Positions 1-7,678 of a stretch of DNA of 20,677 nucleotides are shown here, one piece after another. Numbering within the stretch: the stretch's first letter is position 1; the number at the start of each line of letters is the position of its first letter. The stretch is from assembly GCA_031376995.1 (NCBI GenBank), contig JANMEO010000217.1, positions 1 to 20,677 on the forward strand, in the 5' to 3' direction. The notes below the pieces were generated by a model. The model was not told the origin of the DNA. It ran no database searches and saw only the letters and a program-made list of their open reading frames with translations. This DNA is from CANHBY01 sp031376995 (GTDB lineage Bacteria; Pseudomonadota; Gammaproteobacteria; Burkholderiales; Burkholderiaceae_C). A program made the position numbers and the translations under genes.

Positions 1-1427
1 CGCCCCCCCCGCTGTAAACGAACTGTGACCTCACCCTGCGATTCTGTGCTTCCAGAGGTGATGGCATTCACAGAATAGAGCAACAACTCAGCACCTGATT
101 GGAGCTTAAGTTCAATCGCCTTCAAGCTCGCATCCACCGGTCCATTGCCATCACTGCCTATCGAGTGTTCTTCTGAGCCGGCAGCAAATGTGACATGGGC
201 AAACGGACGCTCACCCATTTCAGACTGCTGTGATAGAGAAAGCAGCCGGTAAAATTCTTGCTCACTGGTGACCGAGTCATCCATCAACAATGCAACGATA
301 TCTTCGTCAAAGATGTCACTTTTACGATCTGCCAGCTCTTTGAATTTGGCAAAAGCTGCGTTGATCTCGGCCTCAGATTGAAGCTCAATACCCAAGTCAA
401 CCAAACGCTGCTTGAACGCATTTCGCCCTGACAGTTTGCCCAAAACAATCTTGTTGGCGGCCCAACCGACATCTTCCGCACGCATGATTTCGTAAGTGTC
501 GCGGGCTTTCAAGACACCATCTTGGTGAATGCCGGAGGCGTGGGCAAATGCATTCGCTCCAACGACAGCCTTGTTCGGCTGCACAACAAATCCAGTGGTT
601 TGAGCGACCAATCTTGAGCTGGGCATGATCTGCCGAGTATCAATGTTCACATTGAGGCCGAAATAGTCCTTGCGCGTCTTGATCGCCATGACGACTTCTT
701 CGAGCGAACAATTTCCAGCTCGCTCACCCAGGCCATTGATTGTGCATTCAACCTGCCGAGCCCCACCTATTTTGACACCTGCCAAAGAGTTTGCCACGGC
801 CATACCCAAATCATTATGGCAATGCACAGACCAAATAGCCTTTGAAGCGTTTGGTATTCTTTCCCTTAAATCCAAAATGAAGTTTCCATATAGCTCAGGT
901 ATAGCATATCCAACTGTATCTGGTATATTGATGGTGGTAGCACCTGCATTGATCACGGCCTCTAGAACTCGACATAAAAAATCAGGGTCAGAGCGGTAGC
1001 CATCTTCAGGCGAAAACTCCACATCGCCACACAAATTTCGAGCAAATAACACAGAAGCCTTGGCTTGCTCGAAGACCTGATCTGGAGTCATTCGCAACTT
1101 TTTTTCCATGTGCAAAGCACTGGTTGCCAAAAATAAATGGATACGCGTCGATGCACCGCCCCGCAAGGCTTCTGCCGCACGTGAGATATCACGCTCATTG
1201 GCTCTCGCCAAAGAACAAACAGTGCTATCTTTAATGCCCAGCGCAATAGACCGCACGGCATCAAAATCCCCATTGGAAGATGCAGCAAACCCAGCCTCAA
1301 TAACATCGACCCTCAAGCGCTCTAACTGTCTCGCAATGCGCAGTTTTTCATCTTTGGTCATTGATGCGCCAGGCGACTGCTCACCATCGCGCAAGGTCGT
1401 ATCAAAAATAATCAGTTGATCTGTCAT
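1..1427 (-). CDS. leuA: 2-isopropylmalate synthase, 3' end cut by the window edge
   Basis: Condenses acetyl-CoA with 2-oxoisovalerate, the first committed step of leucine synthesis in the cytoplasm. I translated the minus strand from the ATG at 1427; it stays open for 475 codons to the edge. The N-terminus has the DTTLRDGEQSPG motif (residues 9-20), the metal-binding HCHND segment (His202, His204, Asp206) and a GLGERAGN motif near 232-239, all typical of the HMG-CoA lyase-like TIM barrel. The family is usually a little over 500 residues, so only the end of the C-terminal leucine-sensing regulatory domain is missing. It lies 50 bp after pssA on the same strand, as last visible gene of the ilv run. 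The ribosome binding site is weak. An eight-G run in the coding strand (positions 3-10) sits near the edge and reads in frame as Arg-Gly-Gly. Confidence 0.95.
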   Translation of the reverse strand, partial: MTDQLIIFDTTLRDGEQSPGASMTKDEKLRIARQLERLRVDVIEAGFAASSNGDFDAVRSIALGIKDSTVCSLARANERDISRAAEALRGGASTRIHLFLATSALHMEKKLRMTPDQVFEQAKASVLFARNLCGDVEFSPEDGYRSDPDFLCRVLEAVINAGATTINIPDTVGYAIPELYGNFILDLRERIPNASKAIWSVHCHNDLGMAVANSLAGVKIGGARQVECTINGLGERAGNCSLEEVVMAIKTRKDYFGLNVNIDTRQIMPSSRLVAQTTGFVVQPNKAVVGANAFAHASGIHQDGVLKARDTYEIMRAEDVGWAANKIVLGKLSGRNAFKQRLVDLGIELQSEAEINAAFAKFKELADRKSDIFDEDIVALLMDDSVTSEQEFYRLLSLSQQSEMGERPFAHVTFAAGSEEHSIGSDGNGPVDASLKAIELKLQSGAELLLYSVNAITSGSTESQGEVTVRLQRGG

Positions 1428-1477
1428 AAAAGGCCATTAAAAATTGCAAGAAAAAAGACTTATTCTAGAATTTTGGC

Positions 1478-2293
1478 TTAACGATGTAGACCCTCTTCCT
1501 CAGGCTCATCAGTCGACATAGCGATCAAGCTCACACGGCGGCCCTTGATCCGACGTGAAATATAAACCATATAGCCAGATAACGCATATATACAAAAAAC
1601 CCCAAAAAGAACTCGGGGTCTATCCACATTGATCAGGGCAATGCCCAAGGCAATAGCCACAATCACAACAAATGGCACTGACTGCTTTAGGCTCACATCC
1701 TTGAAGCTATAAAATGGAATATTCGTAACCATAGTGAGGCCAGCAAAAATGGTTAATACGAAACTAATCCACGCCAAAGAGGGGTGGGTAGCCACAGTCC
1801 ACTGAGAGTCGTCCATCATCCATATAAAACCCATGATCAAAGCTGCAGCAGCGGGGCTCGGAAGCCCCTGAAAAAAACGCTTATCGACCACATTGAGGTT
1901 AGTATTGAACCGAGCAAGCCTTAGAGCCGCGCAAGCACAAAAAATAAAAGCAGCAATCCATCCCAGGTTTCGCAAGCCTGTTAACCCCCAAGAGTACATG
2001 ATCAGTGCGGGCGCAGCCCCGAATGAGACCATGTCTGATAAGCTGTCTAGCTGCGCCCCGAATGCACTTTGGGTGTTGGTCATGCGGGCCACACGGCCGT
2101 CTAAACTGTCAAGCACCATGGCACAAAAGACTCCCACGGCAGACTGCTCGTAGCGGCCATTCATTGCCATCACGATGGCATAAAAGCCACCAAACAGTGC
2201 AGCCAAGGTAAATAAATTTGGCAATATATAAATACCCTTGCGACGAGGCCAGAGGGGTTCTCCGTTTTCCTCTGAGGGGCCAGAAAGACTCAT
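1478..2293 (-). CDS. pssA: CDP-diacylglycerol--serine O-phosphatidyltransferase
   Basis: Membrane enzyme that joins CDP-diacylglycerol and serine to give phosphatidylserine and CMP. The 271-residue protein carries the complete CDP-alcohol phosphotransferase signature DGxxAR-x8-GxxxDxxxD: Asp65, Gly66, Ala69, Arg70, Gly79, Asp83 and Asp87. Several hydrophobic segments follow, consistent with an integral inner-membrane protein of the multi-spanning type rather than the soluble enterobacterial PssA. Its ATG shares one base with the psd stop (TGATG), so translation is probably coupled to psd. The product is the substrate of Psd, encoded just upstream. The C-terminal tail is acidic and non-conserved looking. 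Confidence 0.95.
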   Translation of the reverse strand: MSLSGPSEENGEPLWPRRKGIYILPNLFTLAALFGGFYAIVMAMNGRYEQSAVGVFCAMVLDSLDGRVARMTNTQSAFGAQLDSLSDMVSFGAAPALIMYSWGLTGLRNLGWIAAFIFCACAALRLARFNTNLNVVDKRFFQGLPSPAAAALIMGFIWMMDDSQWTVATHPSLAWISFVLTIFAGLTMVTNIPFYSFKDVSLKQSVPFVVIVAIALGIALINVDRPRVLFGVFCIYALSGYMVYISRRIKGRRVSLIAMSTDEPEEEGLHR

Positions 2294-2934
2294 CAGGAAC
2301 TTAAGGTAGCAAGTATGGTTGATGTTGCGGAAACCTTATCTCCTGGCGCCACTCTAGGTATGGCATGCAAAGGGAGGTATACATCCACACGAGAACCAAA
2401 TCGAATAAAACCGTAGCGTTGTCCTTTATCCAAAGTATCCCCCTCTTTGACATAACACAAAATCCGCCTAGCAATAAGCCCCGCCACCTGCACTTGAGTG
2501 ACAACTTGACCACCGACATCGATGACCAGCGCGTTTCGCTCATTTTCGAGAGAAGCCTTGTCAAGATCGGCATTCAGAAATGAGCCGGTGAAGTAAGAAA
2601 TCTTTTTGATCACCCCATTGACGCCACTGCGGTTGCTGTGAACGTTAAAAACATTCATAAACACACTGATTAACAGGGCATCACGATCTGCATAGACATC
2701 TCGCACTTTCTCAATCTTGACAATCCGACCATCCGCAGGTGAAAGTACTGCATCTTTTTCAGCGGGTATGACCCTTTGTGGATCACGAAAGAACTGCAAA
2801 ATAAACAGACAGATGAGCCATGCCACTGAAGCAAGCCACAGAGGAGCAAAGAATGATGTGAAAAGAGCCAAAGAGAAACTGGATAAAACAAACAACCAGC
2901 CCTCTTTAGCTATAAAAGGGTGCGGATATTTCAT
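2293..2934 (-). CDS. psd: phosphatidylserine decarboxylase, short (PSD-A type) proenzyme
   Basis: Converts phosphatidylserine to phosphatidylethanolamine. The 213-residue length matches the short decarboxylase group rather than the roughly 320-residue E. coli enzyme. Visible features are a hydrophobic N-terminal hairpin (about residues 13-48), a SPADGR motif (65-70), the HSNRSG segment (His99), and the self-cleavage site in RFGSR at Gly180-Ser181. By family knowledge, Ser181 becomes the pyruvoyl cofactor and the chain splits into beta and alpha subunits. It starts 58 bp after ilvC and overlaps pssA by one base. A GAGG lies very close to the ATG; the N-terminal MKYPHP matches what I expect for the family, so I keep this start. 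Confidence 0.95.
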   Translation of the reverse strand: MKYPHPFIAKEGWLFVLSSFSLALFTSFFAPLWLASVAWLICLFILQFFRDPQRVIPAEKDAVLSPADGRIVKIEKVRDVYADRDALLISVFMNVFNVHSNRSGVNGVIKKISYFTGSFLNADLDKASLENERNALVIDVGGQVVTQVQVAGLIARRILCYVKEGDTLDKGQRYGFIRFGSRVDVYLPLHAIPRVAPGDKVSATSTILATLSS

Positions 2935-2992
2935 GGCCTCAAAGACACCTCAAAACAAAAAACAAACTCGCAACCCATTTAATAAACCCATA

Positions 2993-4009
2993 TTAGTTCT
3001 TGGACTGATCAACTAAACGGTTTTTCTTGATCCAAGGCATCATTGCGCGCAACTGCTCTCCAACGACTTCAATCGGATGCTGAGCAGTGAGGCGGCGGCG
3101 AGAAAGAAGTGTCGGTGCACCCGCACGGTTCTCTAAAATGAAGCTCTTTGCGTACTCACCAGTCTGGATATCTTTCAAGCACTTGCGCATTGCCTGCTTG
3201 GTTGCATCAGTCACAACAAGGGGCCCTGTCACGTATTCGCCATATTCTGCATTGTTAGAGATCGAATAATTCATGTTCGCGATGCCGCCTTCATAAATCA
3301 GATCGACAATGAGTTTCAGCTCATGCAAGCACTCAAAATATGCCATTTCTGGGGCATAACCTGCTTCTGTTAAGGTTTCGAACCCTGCTTTGATTAACTC
3401 AACAGCACCGCCACACAAAACGGCCTGCTCGCCAAACAAATCGGTTTCAGTTTCTTCTCGAAAGCTGGTTTCGATCACCCCAGCTTTGCCCCCACCATTG
3501 GCAGCCGCATAGCTCAAGGCCAAATCACGGGCCTTGCCTGTTTTATCGCTGTAGACGGCAATCAAGTGCGGAACACCACCCCCTTGGGTGTAGGTTGCCC
3601 GTACCGTATGCCCAGGAGCCTTTGGCGCAACCATCCAAACATCCAAATCTGCGCGAGGCATGACCTGACCGTAATGCACATTAAAACCATGCGCAAATGC
3701 CAGGGAAGCACCTGGCTTGATAAACGGCTCGACATCATTTTTATAAACGTCAGCAATCTGCTCATCCGGCAATAAAATCATGACTACATCGGCAGACTTG
3801 ACAGCCTCTGAAATCTCGGCAACCTTCAAACCCGCCTTCTCTGCCTTGGCCCACGACGCACCGCTGCGACGCAATCCAACGGTGACACGTACAGCACTGT
3901 CATTCAAATTTTGTGCATGAGCGTGACCTTGAGAGCCATAGCCCAAAATAGCCACGCTTTTTCCCTTGATCAAGCTCAGGTCGGCGTCTTTGTCGTAATA
4001 GACCTTCAT
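2993..4009 (-). CDS. ilvC: ketol-acid reductoisomerase (NADP+), class I
   Basis: Isomerises and reduces acetolactate or acetohydroxybutyrate to the dihydroxy acids of valine/leucine and isoleucine synthesis, using NADPH and Mg2+. The Rossmann nucleotide motif GYGSQGHAHAQN begins at residue 23; a basic RRSGASW segment follows and fits NADPH preference. The metal-binding stretch FREETETDLFGEQ supplies the conserved Asp and Glu, and the C-terminal knotted domain includes CLHELKLIVDLIYEGG. The 338-residue length is that of the class I enzyme. Two ATG codons are adjacent; I choose the second (4009) because it gives the usual MKVYYD start and a better five-base spacing from the GGAG site. Starting at 4012 would add one Met. 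It is third in the ilv run, 30 bp after ilvH. Confidence 0.96.
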   Translation of the reverse strand: MKVYYDKDADLSLIKGKSVAILGYGSQGHAHAQNLNDSAVRVTVGLRRSGASWAKAEKAGLKVAEISEAVKSADVVMILLPDEQIADVYKNDVEPFIKPGASLAFAHGFNVHYGQVMPRADLDVWMVAPKAPGHTVRATYTQGGGVPHLIAVYSDKTGKARDLALSYAAANGGGKAGVIETSFREETETDLFGEQAVLCGGAVELIKAGFETLTEAGYAPEMAYFECLHELKLIVDLIYEGGIANMNYSISNNAEYGEYVTGPLVVTDATKQAMRKCLKDIQTGEYAKSFILENRAGAPTLLSRRRLTAQHPIEVVGEQLRAMMPWIKKNRLVDQSKN

Positions 4010-4039
4010 CATGTCTCCAGTTTCAAAAATTTCAAAAAT

Positions 4040-4531
4040 TTAAACGCGCAAGACGCGCTCTCCCCTGCCGATGCCGCTCGTCCCCGTGCGAACGGTTTCC
4101 AAGATGGCAGTTCGGTCGATGGCCTCAATAAAAGCGTCGAGCTTTGCCGAGTCCCCGGTCAGCTCGATGGTGTAACTTTTGTCTGTCACATCAACGATCC
4201 GCCCCCGAAAAATATCCGTCATGTGCTTCATCTCTTCACGCTCTTTACCAACTGCACGAATCTTCATGAGCATCAGTTCGCGCTCGGTGAAGGCAGACTC
4301 CGTCAAGTCAACCACCTTAACGACCTCAATCAATCGATTCAGATGCTTGGTGATCTGCTCAATGACGTCGTCTGAGCCGCGGGTCACAATCGTCATGCGC
4401 GACAAAGAGGGATCTTCAGTCGGCGCAACCGTCAAACTTTCTATGTTGTAGCCACGGGCCGCAAACAAGCCCGTAACCCGCGATAACGCACCTGACTCGT
4501 TCTCAAGCAGCAATGCAATAACATGTTTCAT
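4040..4531 (-). CDS. ilvH: acetolactate synthase small (regulatory) subunit
   Basis: Regulatory subunit that stimulates IlvI and normally confers feedback inhibition by valine. The 163-residue protein has an N-terminal ACT domain (about residues 2-77) starting HVIALLLENESGALSRV, then the C-terminal small-subunit domain. Asn11 and Gly14, the positions at which valine-resistant changes are known in E. coli IlvH, are both present here, so valine control is likely retained (inference). It lies 63 bp after the large subunit on the same strand. The gap contains a possible small stem GGTGC/GCACC, which I do not call as a terminator. The ribosome binding site is weak. The symbol ilvN is also used for this gene in related genomes. 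Confidence 0.96.
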   Translation of the reverse strand: MKHVIALLLENESGALSRVTGLFAARGYNIESLTVAPTEDPSLSRMTIVTRGSDDVIEQITKHLNRLIEVVKVVDLTESAFTERELMLMKIRAVGKEREEMKHMTDIFRGRIVDVTDKSYTIELTGDSAKLDAFIEAIDRTAILETVRTGTSGIGRGERVLRV

Positions 4532-4594
4532 AAAAATCGCCAGGTATAAAAAAATGGATCTGATTCGGTGCGATGCAACACGACGCGATGCACC

Positions 4595-6358
4595 TCACAG
4601 GTCTTCAGAACCAAGCAACATTTCAGAAATCCCTTTTCCAGCTTTGACCATGGGCCACACATTTTCGCTCGGGTCGGTACGTATATCCAAGAAGACGGTT
4701 CGGTCTTTCAGCCTGATGGCTTCGCGCAATGCGCCTTCAACATCGGCGGGATTCTCGACCTTGATCCCCACATGTCCATAAGCCTCGGCCAGCTTGACGA
4801 AATCGGGAAGCGCATCCATGTAGCTGTGGGCATACCTGCCTCCATAATCCAACTCTTGCCACTGACGCACCATACCCAGATAACGATTGTTTAATGCCAC
4901 AATCTTCACTGGAGTTTTATATTGAAAACAAGTTGATAATTCTTGGATACACATCTGGATTGATCCCTCACCCGTGATGCAAAACACATCTGCATCAGGC
5001 TTTGCCAGCTTAATCCCCATTGCATAAGGCAAACCCACACCCATTGTCCCCAGGCCGCCCGAGTTAATCCAACGCCTTGGTTGATCAAACCGATAATATT
5101 GAGCCGCCCACATTTGATGCTGCCCCACATCAGAGGTAATGTATACATCGGAGTCACGTGTGAGCTCCCAGAGTTTTTCCACAACAAATTGCGGCTTAAT
5201 AACCTCTGAACTGCCTTTATAAGACAAGCAATCTTTCTGCCGCCACTGATTAATCTGCTGCCACCAATTCATCAGCGGAACAGGAGCACACGTGGCCTTG
5301 GCCTCTTTGATTTGCACCAGCAACTCTTGCAACACATCTTTAACATCACCCACAATAGGAATGTCAACCTTGACGCGCTTAGAAATCGAAGACGGATCAA
5401 TATCGACATGGATAATTTTTCTATTGACCGAAGCAAAGTGCTTGGGATTGCCGATCACGCGATCATCGAAACGTGCGCCAACTGCCAGCAGCACGTCACA
5501 GTGCTGCATGGTCATGTTGGCTTCGTAGGTGCCGTGCATGCCCAACATACCCAAAAATTTGGGGTCGCTGGAGGGGTAGGCTCCCAGACCCATCAATGTG
5601 TTAGTACACGGCAAGCCAAGCCAATCCACCAACTCACGCAGCTCTGCAGAGGCCTCGCCCAAAATAACCCCACCACCGCTATAAACATAGGGACGCTGAG
5701 CACTCAAGAGCAACTGGACCGCCTTGCGAATTTGCCCCCCATGCCCTTTACGCACAGGATTGTAAGAGCGCATTTCTACGGAGCTGGGGTAAAGGAAATG
5801 GGTTTGAGCCAATGAAACATCCTTGGGGATGTCAACCACCACTGGACCCGGACGACCTGTGCGAGCAATGTGGAAAGCTTTCTTGAGGGTCAGAGCAAGA
5901 TCTTTGACATCCTTTACCAGAAAGTTGTGTTTCACGATGGGGCGGGTGATGCCCACCGTGTCGCACTCTTGAAACGCATCCAGGCCAATGGCGTGTGTTG
6001 AAACCTGCCCTGTCAAGATCACCATCGGAATGGAGTCCATGTAGGCTGTTGCAATACCTGTGATGGCGTTCGTCACCCCTGGGCCTGATGTCACCAAGGC
6101 CACCCCAACATCTCCAGAGGCACGGGCATAACCGTCGGCGGCGTGTACAGCCGCTTGCTCGTGACGAACCAATACATGCTGGATGGAGTTCTGCTTGTAG
6201 AGGGCGTCGTAAATGTACAAAACTGCGCCGCCGGGATAACCCCACAAAAACTTGACGCCTTCAAGTTGCAAACAGCGGATCAAAATCTCAGAGCCATTTG
6301 GCTCAACAGACGAACCAGGCGCAAGAGCGCTCGTTACATCAACAGCCGATAAATTCAT
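4595..6358 (-). CDS. ilvI: acetolactate synthase large (catalytic) subunit
   Basis: Thiamine-diphosphate and FAD enzyme that condenses two pyruvates, or pyruvate and 2-oxobutyrate, at the entry to branched-chain amino acid synthesis. The 587 residues show the three-domain layout of the family. The PYR domain contains the catalytic Glu67 in VRHEQAAVHAADGYAR. The central FAD domain includes VGARFDDRV. The PP domain has the cofactor motif GEG (463-465) followed by Asn490-Asn491 in LNNRYLGM. The usual GDG is GEG here, which I believe is common in betaproteobacterial IlvI. The start is supported by AAAGG six to seven bases upstream. It is the first gene of the ilv-psd-pssA-leuA run and carries the leader described separately. 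Related genomes also call it ilvB. Confidence 0.96.
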   Translation of the reverse strand: MNLSAVDVTSALAPGSSVEPNGSEILIRCLQLEGVKFLWGYPGGAVLYIYDALYKQNSIQHVLVRHEQAAVHAADGYARASGDVGVALVTSGPGVTNAITGIATAYMDSIPMVILTGQVSTHAIGLDAFQECDTVGITRPIVKHNFLVKDVKDLALTLKKAFHIARTGRPGPVVVDIPKDVSLAQTHFLYPSSVEMRSYNPVRKGHGGQIRKAVQLLLSAQRPYVYSGGGVILGEASAELRELVDWLGLPCTNTLMGLGAYPSSDPKFLGMLGMHGTYEANMTMQHCDVLLAVGARFDDRVIGNPKHFASVNRKIIHVDIDPSSISKRVKVDIPIVGDVKDVLQELLVQIKEAKATCAPVPLMNWWQQINQWRQKDCLSYKGSSEVIKPQFVVEKLWELTRDSDVYITSDVGQHQMWAAQYYRFDQPRRWINSGGLGTMGVGLPYAMGIKLAKPDADVFCITGEGSIQMCIQELSTCFQYKTPVKIVALNNRYLGMVRQWQELDYGGRYAHSYMDALPDFVKLAEAYGHVGIKVENPADVEGALREAIRLKDRTVFLDIRTDPSENVWPMVKAGKGISEMLLGSEDL

Positions 6359-6379
6359 TGTGAACCTTTGTGAATTTCT

Positions 6380-6394
6380 CTAACGAAAAACCAT
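6380..6394 (-). CDS. possible four-codon leader ORF (Met-Val-Phe-Arg) before ilvI
   Basis: On the minus strand an ATG GTT TTT CGT TAG mini-ORF lies 21 bases before the ilvI start. Its ribosome binding site, GAGGAGAG at 6403-6410, is stronger than the AAAGG of ilvI and sits eight bases from the ATG. The stop lies close enough to ilvI for terminating ribosomes to reinitiate there. It has a single valine codon and no run of branched-chain codons, so it is not a classical attenuation peptide. That it is translated is inference. Confidence 0.35.
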   Translation of the reverse strand: MVFR

Positions 6395-6441
6395 TGGTGC
6401 GCCTCTCCTCACTCTTTTGAAGTGGGTGCGGCGCCTATGTG

Positions 6442-6473
6442 AAAAAACACAGGGTTTGCGCTCGATCCGTGTG
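6442..6473 (-). terminator. weak terminator-like hairpin in the ilvI leader
   Basis: Read on the minus strand, CACACGG (6473-6467) can pair with CCCTGTG (6454-6448), giving six pairs and one C-C mismatch around a 12-base loop. Six T residues follow directly (6447-6442). It lies inside the predicted 5' leader, about 85 bases before the ilvI ATG, so it could act as an attenuator. The stem is short, and no antiterminator fold was established. Confidence 0.35.
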
Positions 6474-6498
6474 AAATTTGCTGGGTAGTTAACTCTGC

Positions 6499-6507
6499 AT
6501 TATTACA
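6499..6507 (-). promoter_or_regulatory. candidate extended -10 promoter of the ilv operon
   Basis: The minus strand reads TGTAATAAT: an extended TGn followed by AATAAT, five of six matches to TATAAT. No good -35 hexamer sits 16-18 bases upstream. Transcription would begin near 6492, giving a leader of about 134 bases that contains the hairpin and the mini-ORF. Confidence 0.35.
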
Positions 6508-6529
6508 CCGTTTCATACAGGCTCACGGG

Positions 6530-6558
6530 TTGGGAGTGCGATTGGGAGCGATTGGGCA
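6530..6558 (+). repeat. three short direct repeats, TTGGGAG / TTGGGAG / TTGGGCA
   Basis: Copies begin at 6530, 6542 and 6552, spaced 12 and 10 bases, close to one helical turn each. They lie just upstream of the candidate ilvI promoter and about 25 bases before the -10 of the divergent lipoprotein operon, a position suited to a regulator binding site. No regulator is identified. Confidence 0.4.
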
Positions 6559-6560
6559 CA

Positions 6561-6594
6561 GCATCTTCAGGTTGAATGCGTATAAAATCAAAAG
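6561..6594 (+). promoter_or_regulatory. promoter-like element upstream of the lipoprotein operon (copy 1)
   Basis: TCTTCAGGTTGAAT (6564-6577) is followed by GTATAAAAT (6580-6588), which contains TATAAA or TAAAAT as possible -10 hexamers. No clear -35 lies at normal spacing. A near copy is found at 8523-8556 before ppc: 27 of 34 positions agree and the 14-base core is identical. Its placement about 30 bases before the first lipoprotein ATG supports a promoter role. Confidence 0.4.
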
Positions 6595-6623
6595 TTGGGT
6601 CACACAGACTGAGGGAGCGTTTG

Positions 6624-7298
6624 ATGAGAGCATGTATTTTGGCAGGGGTAGTCATATGCGCGCTGGCGCTGGGCGCCTGTGCCACCGAGACATCTCGGAC
6701 TATTGAAGTGGCCAAGGTGACGGCTGCCGGGGCTCCTCAGACCAGCGCTCAAGTGCCAATTTCAGTTGGCAAGTTCGATAACCAGTCGAGCTACATGCGC
6801 GGCGTCTTCTCTGACGGCGTCGACCGACTGGGCAGTCAAGCCAAGACCACACTGATCGCCCACCTGCAGCAGTCGCAGCGCTTCGCCGTCCAGGATCGTG
6901 AAAACATGGCTGAAACTGGCCAAGAGGCCAAGATTTCGGGCTCAGCCCAAAAACTGCGCGGCGCTTCGTTTGTTGTCACCGGGGACGTCACTGAGTTTGG
7001 ACGCAAGGAGGTCGGTGATCATCAGCTTTTCGGGCTCCTTGGGCGCGGAAAATCACAAATAGCCTACGCCAAGGTCACGCTCAACATCGTCAACGCTCTC
7101 ACGTCTGAGATTGTTTTTTCCGCACGTGGCGCAGGCGAGTACGAGCTGTCTAATCGCGAGGTTTTGGGGTTTGGAGGCACAGCGAGCTATGACGCCACAC
7201 TCAACGGCAAGGTGCTCGATCTGGCCATCCGTGAGGCGGTTAACAGCCTCGTCAGTGCGCGAGATGCCGACCGGTGGGGTTCGCAGGTGCGTCAATGA
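6624..7298 (+). CDS. CsgG/HfaB-family lipoprotein
   Basis: Predicted outer-membrane lipoprotein of 224 residues. The signal peptide has a hydrophobic core at residues 5-17 and the lipobox LGAC with Cys19. The mature part resembles the CsgG/HfaB family: a segment of about residues 50-100 around SYMRGVFSDGVDRLGSQ and RFAVQDRENM, a GASFVVTGDVTEFG strand, then AYAKVTLNIVNALTSEIVFSARGAGEYE. CsgG forms the curli secretion channel, but no curli genes are near, so the role here is unknown. I chose the ATG at 6624 over an in-frame ATG at 6576 because GGGAG precedes it by six bases and the lipoprotein signal starts there. Its stop overlaps the next gene in ATGA. By family knowledge the same trio occurs in Neisseria and other proteobacteria. 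Confidence 0.85.
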   Translation: MRACILAGVVICALALGACATETSRTIEVAKVTAAGAPQTSAQVPISVGKFDNQSSYMRGVFSDGVDRLGSQAKTTLIAHLQQSQRFAVQDRENMAETGQEAKISGSAQKLRGASFVVTGDVTEFGRKEVGDHQLFGLLGRGKSQIAYAKVTLNIVNALTSEIVFSARGAGEYELSNREVLGFGGTASYDATLNGKVLDLAIREAVNSLVSARDADRWGSQVRQ

Positions 7299-7678
7299 AG
7301 CTCATGCTTTGTACCTTGTCGGCCGCCTGGGTTCTAGGGGGATGCGCTCAGGCCCCTAAGCCGCTTTATATGTGGGAATCATTCCCAAACCAGCAGTACG
7401 AAACCTTGCTGCATGAAGCAGCCAGCCCTGAGGCACAGATTCAGGCACTGCAATCCCATGCTGAAAAAGCGCGCGCATTCGGCGCCGCGCTGCCACCTGG
7501 CTTCAGAGCCCACCTTGGGATGTTGTACTTGGCCAGCGGCGACGCAAGCAATGCGCGCCAGATGTGGCAGGCCGAAAAAGCGGCTTTTCCCGAATCGGGG
7601 AGTTACATCGACTCCTTGCTCAAGCGATTGGATAAGCCGGATTCGTCCAAGGCCGTGTTTAAAAAGAATCCGACATGA
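7295..7678 (+). CDS. DUF4810-family small lipoprotein
   Basis: Predicted lipoprotein of 127 residues with lipobox LGGC (Cys17) after a short hydrophobic signal. The mature chain begins with PKPLYMWESFPNQQYE, the Tyr/Trp-rich opening that I associate with DUF4810, and then is largely helical with an FRAHLGMLYLASGDASNAR segment that looks like a single TPR-like helical hairpin. Biochemical function is unknown. The start at 7295 is set by the ATGA overlap with the CsgG-like gene and by the signal peptide; a longer ORF begins at 7274 but has no lipoprotein signal at its start. Its own stop again overlaps the next start in ATGA. Family assignment rests on context plus the N-terminal motif. Confidence 0.8.
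   Translation: MKLMLCTLSAAWVLGGCAQAPKPLYMWESFPNQQYETLLHEAASPEAQIQALQSHAEKARAFGAALPPGFRAHLGMLYLASGDASNARQMWQAEKAAFPESGSYIDSLLKRLDKPDSSKAVFKKNPT

Noticed and set aside
3911..4375. 154-codon plus-strand frame across ilvC and ilvH
   Set aside because: Antisense to two well-supported genes, with no recognisable protein features.
5312..5815. 167-codon plus-strand frame inside ilvI
   Set aside because: Antisense shadow of the acetolactate synthase gene.
6380..6487. Classical branched-chain leader peptide before ilvI
   Set aside because: I translated the longer minus-strand frame from an ATG near 6515; its 34 codons lack any run of Leu, Val or Ile codons, so classical attenuation is not supported.
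6503..6715. 70-codon minus-strand frame before ilvI
   Set aside because: It overlaps the start of the CsgG-like lipoprotein gene and the control region, has no ribosome binding site of note and no recognisable content.
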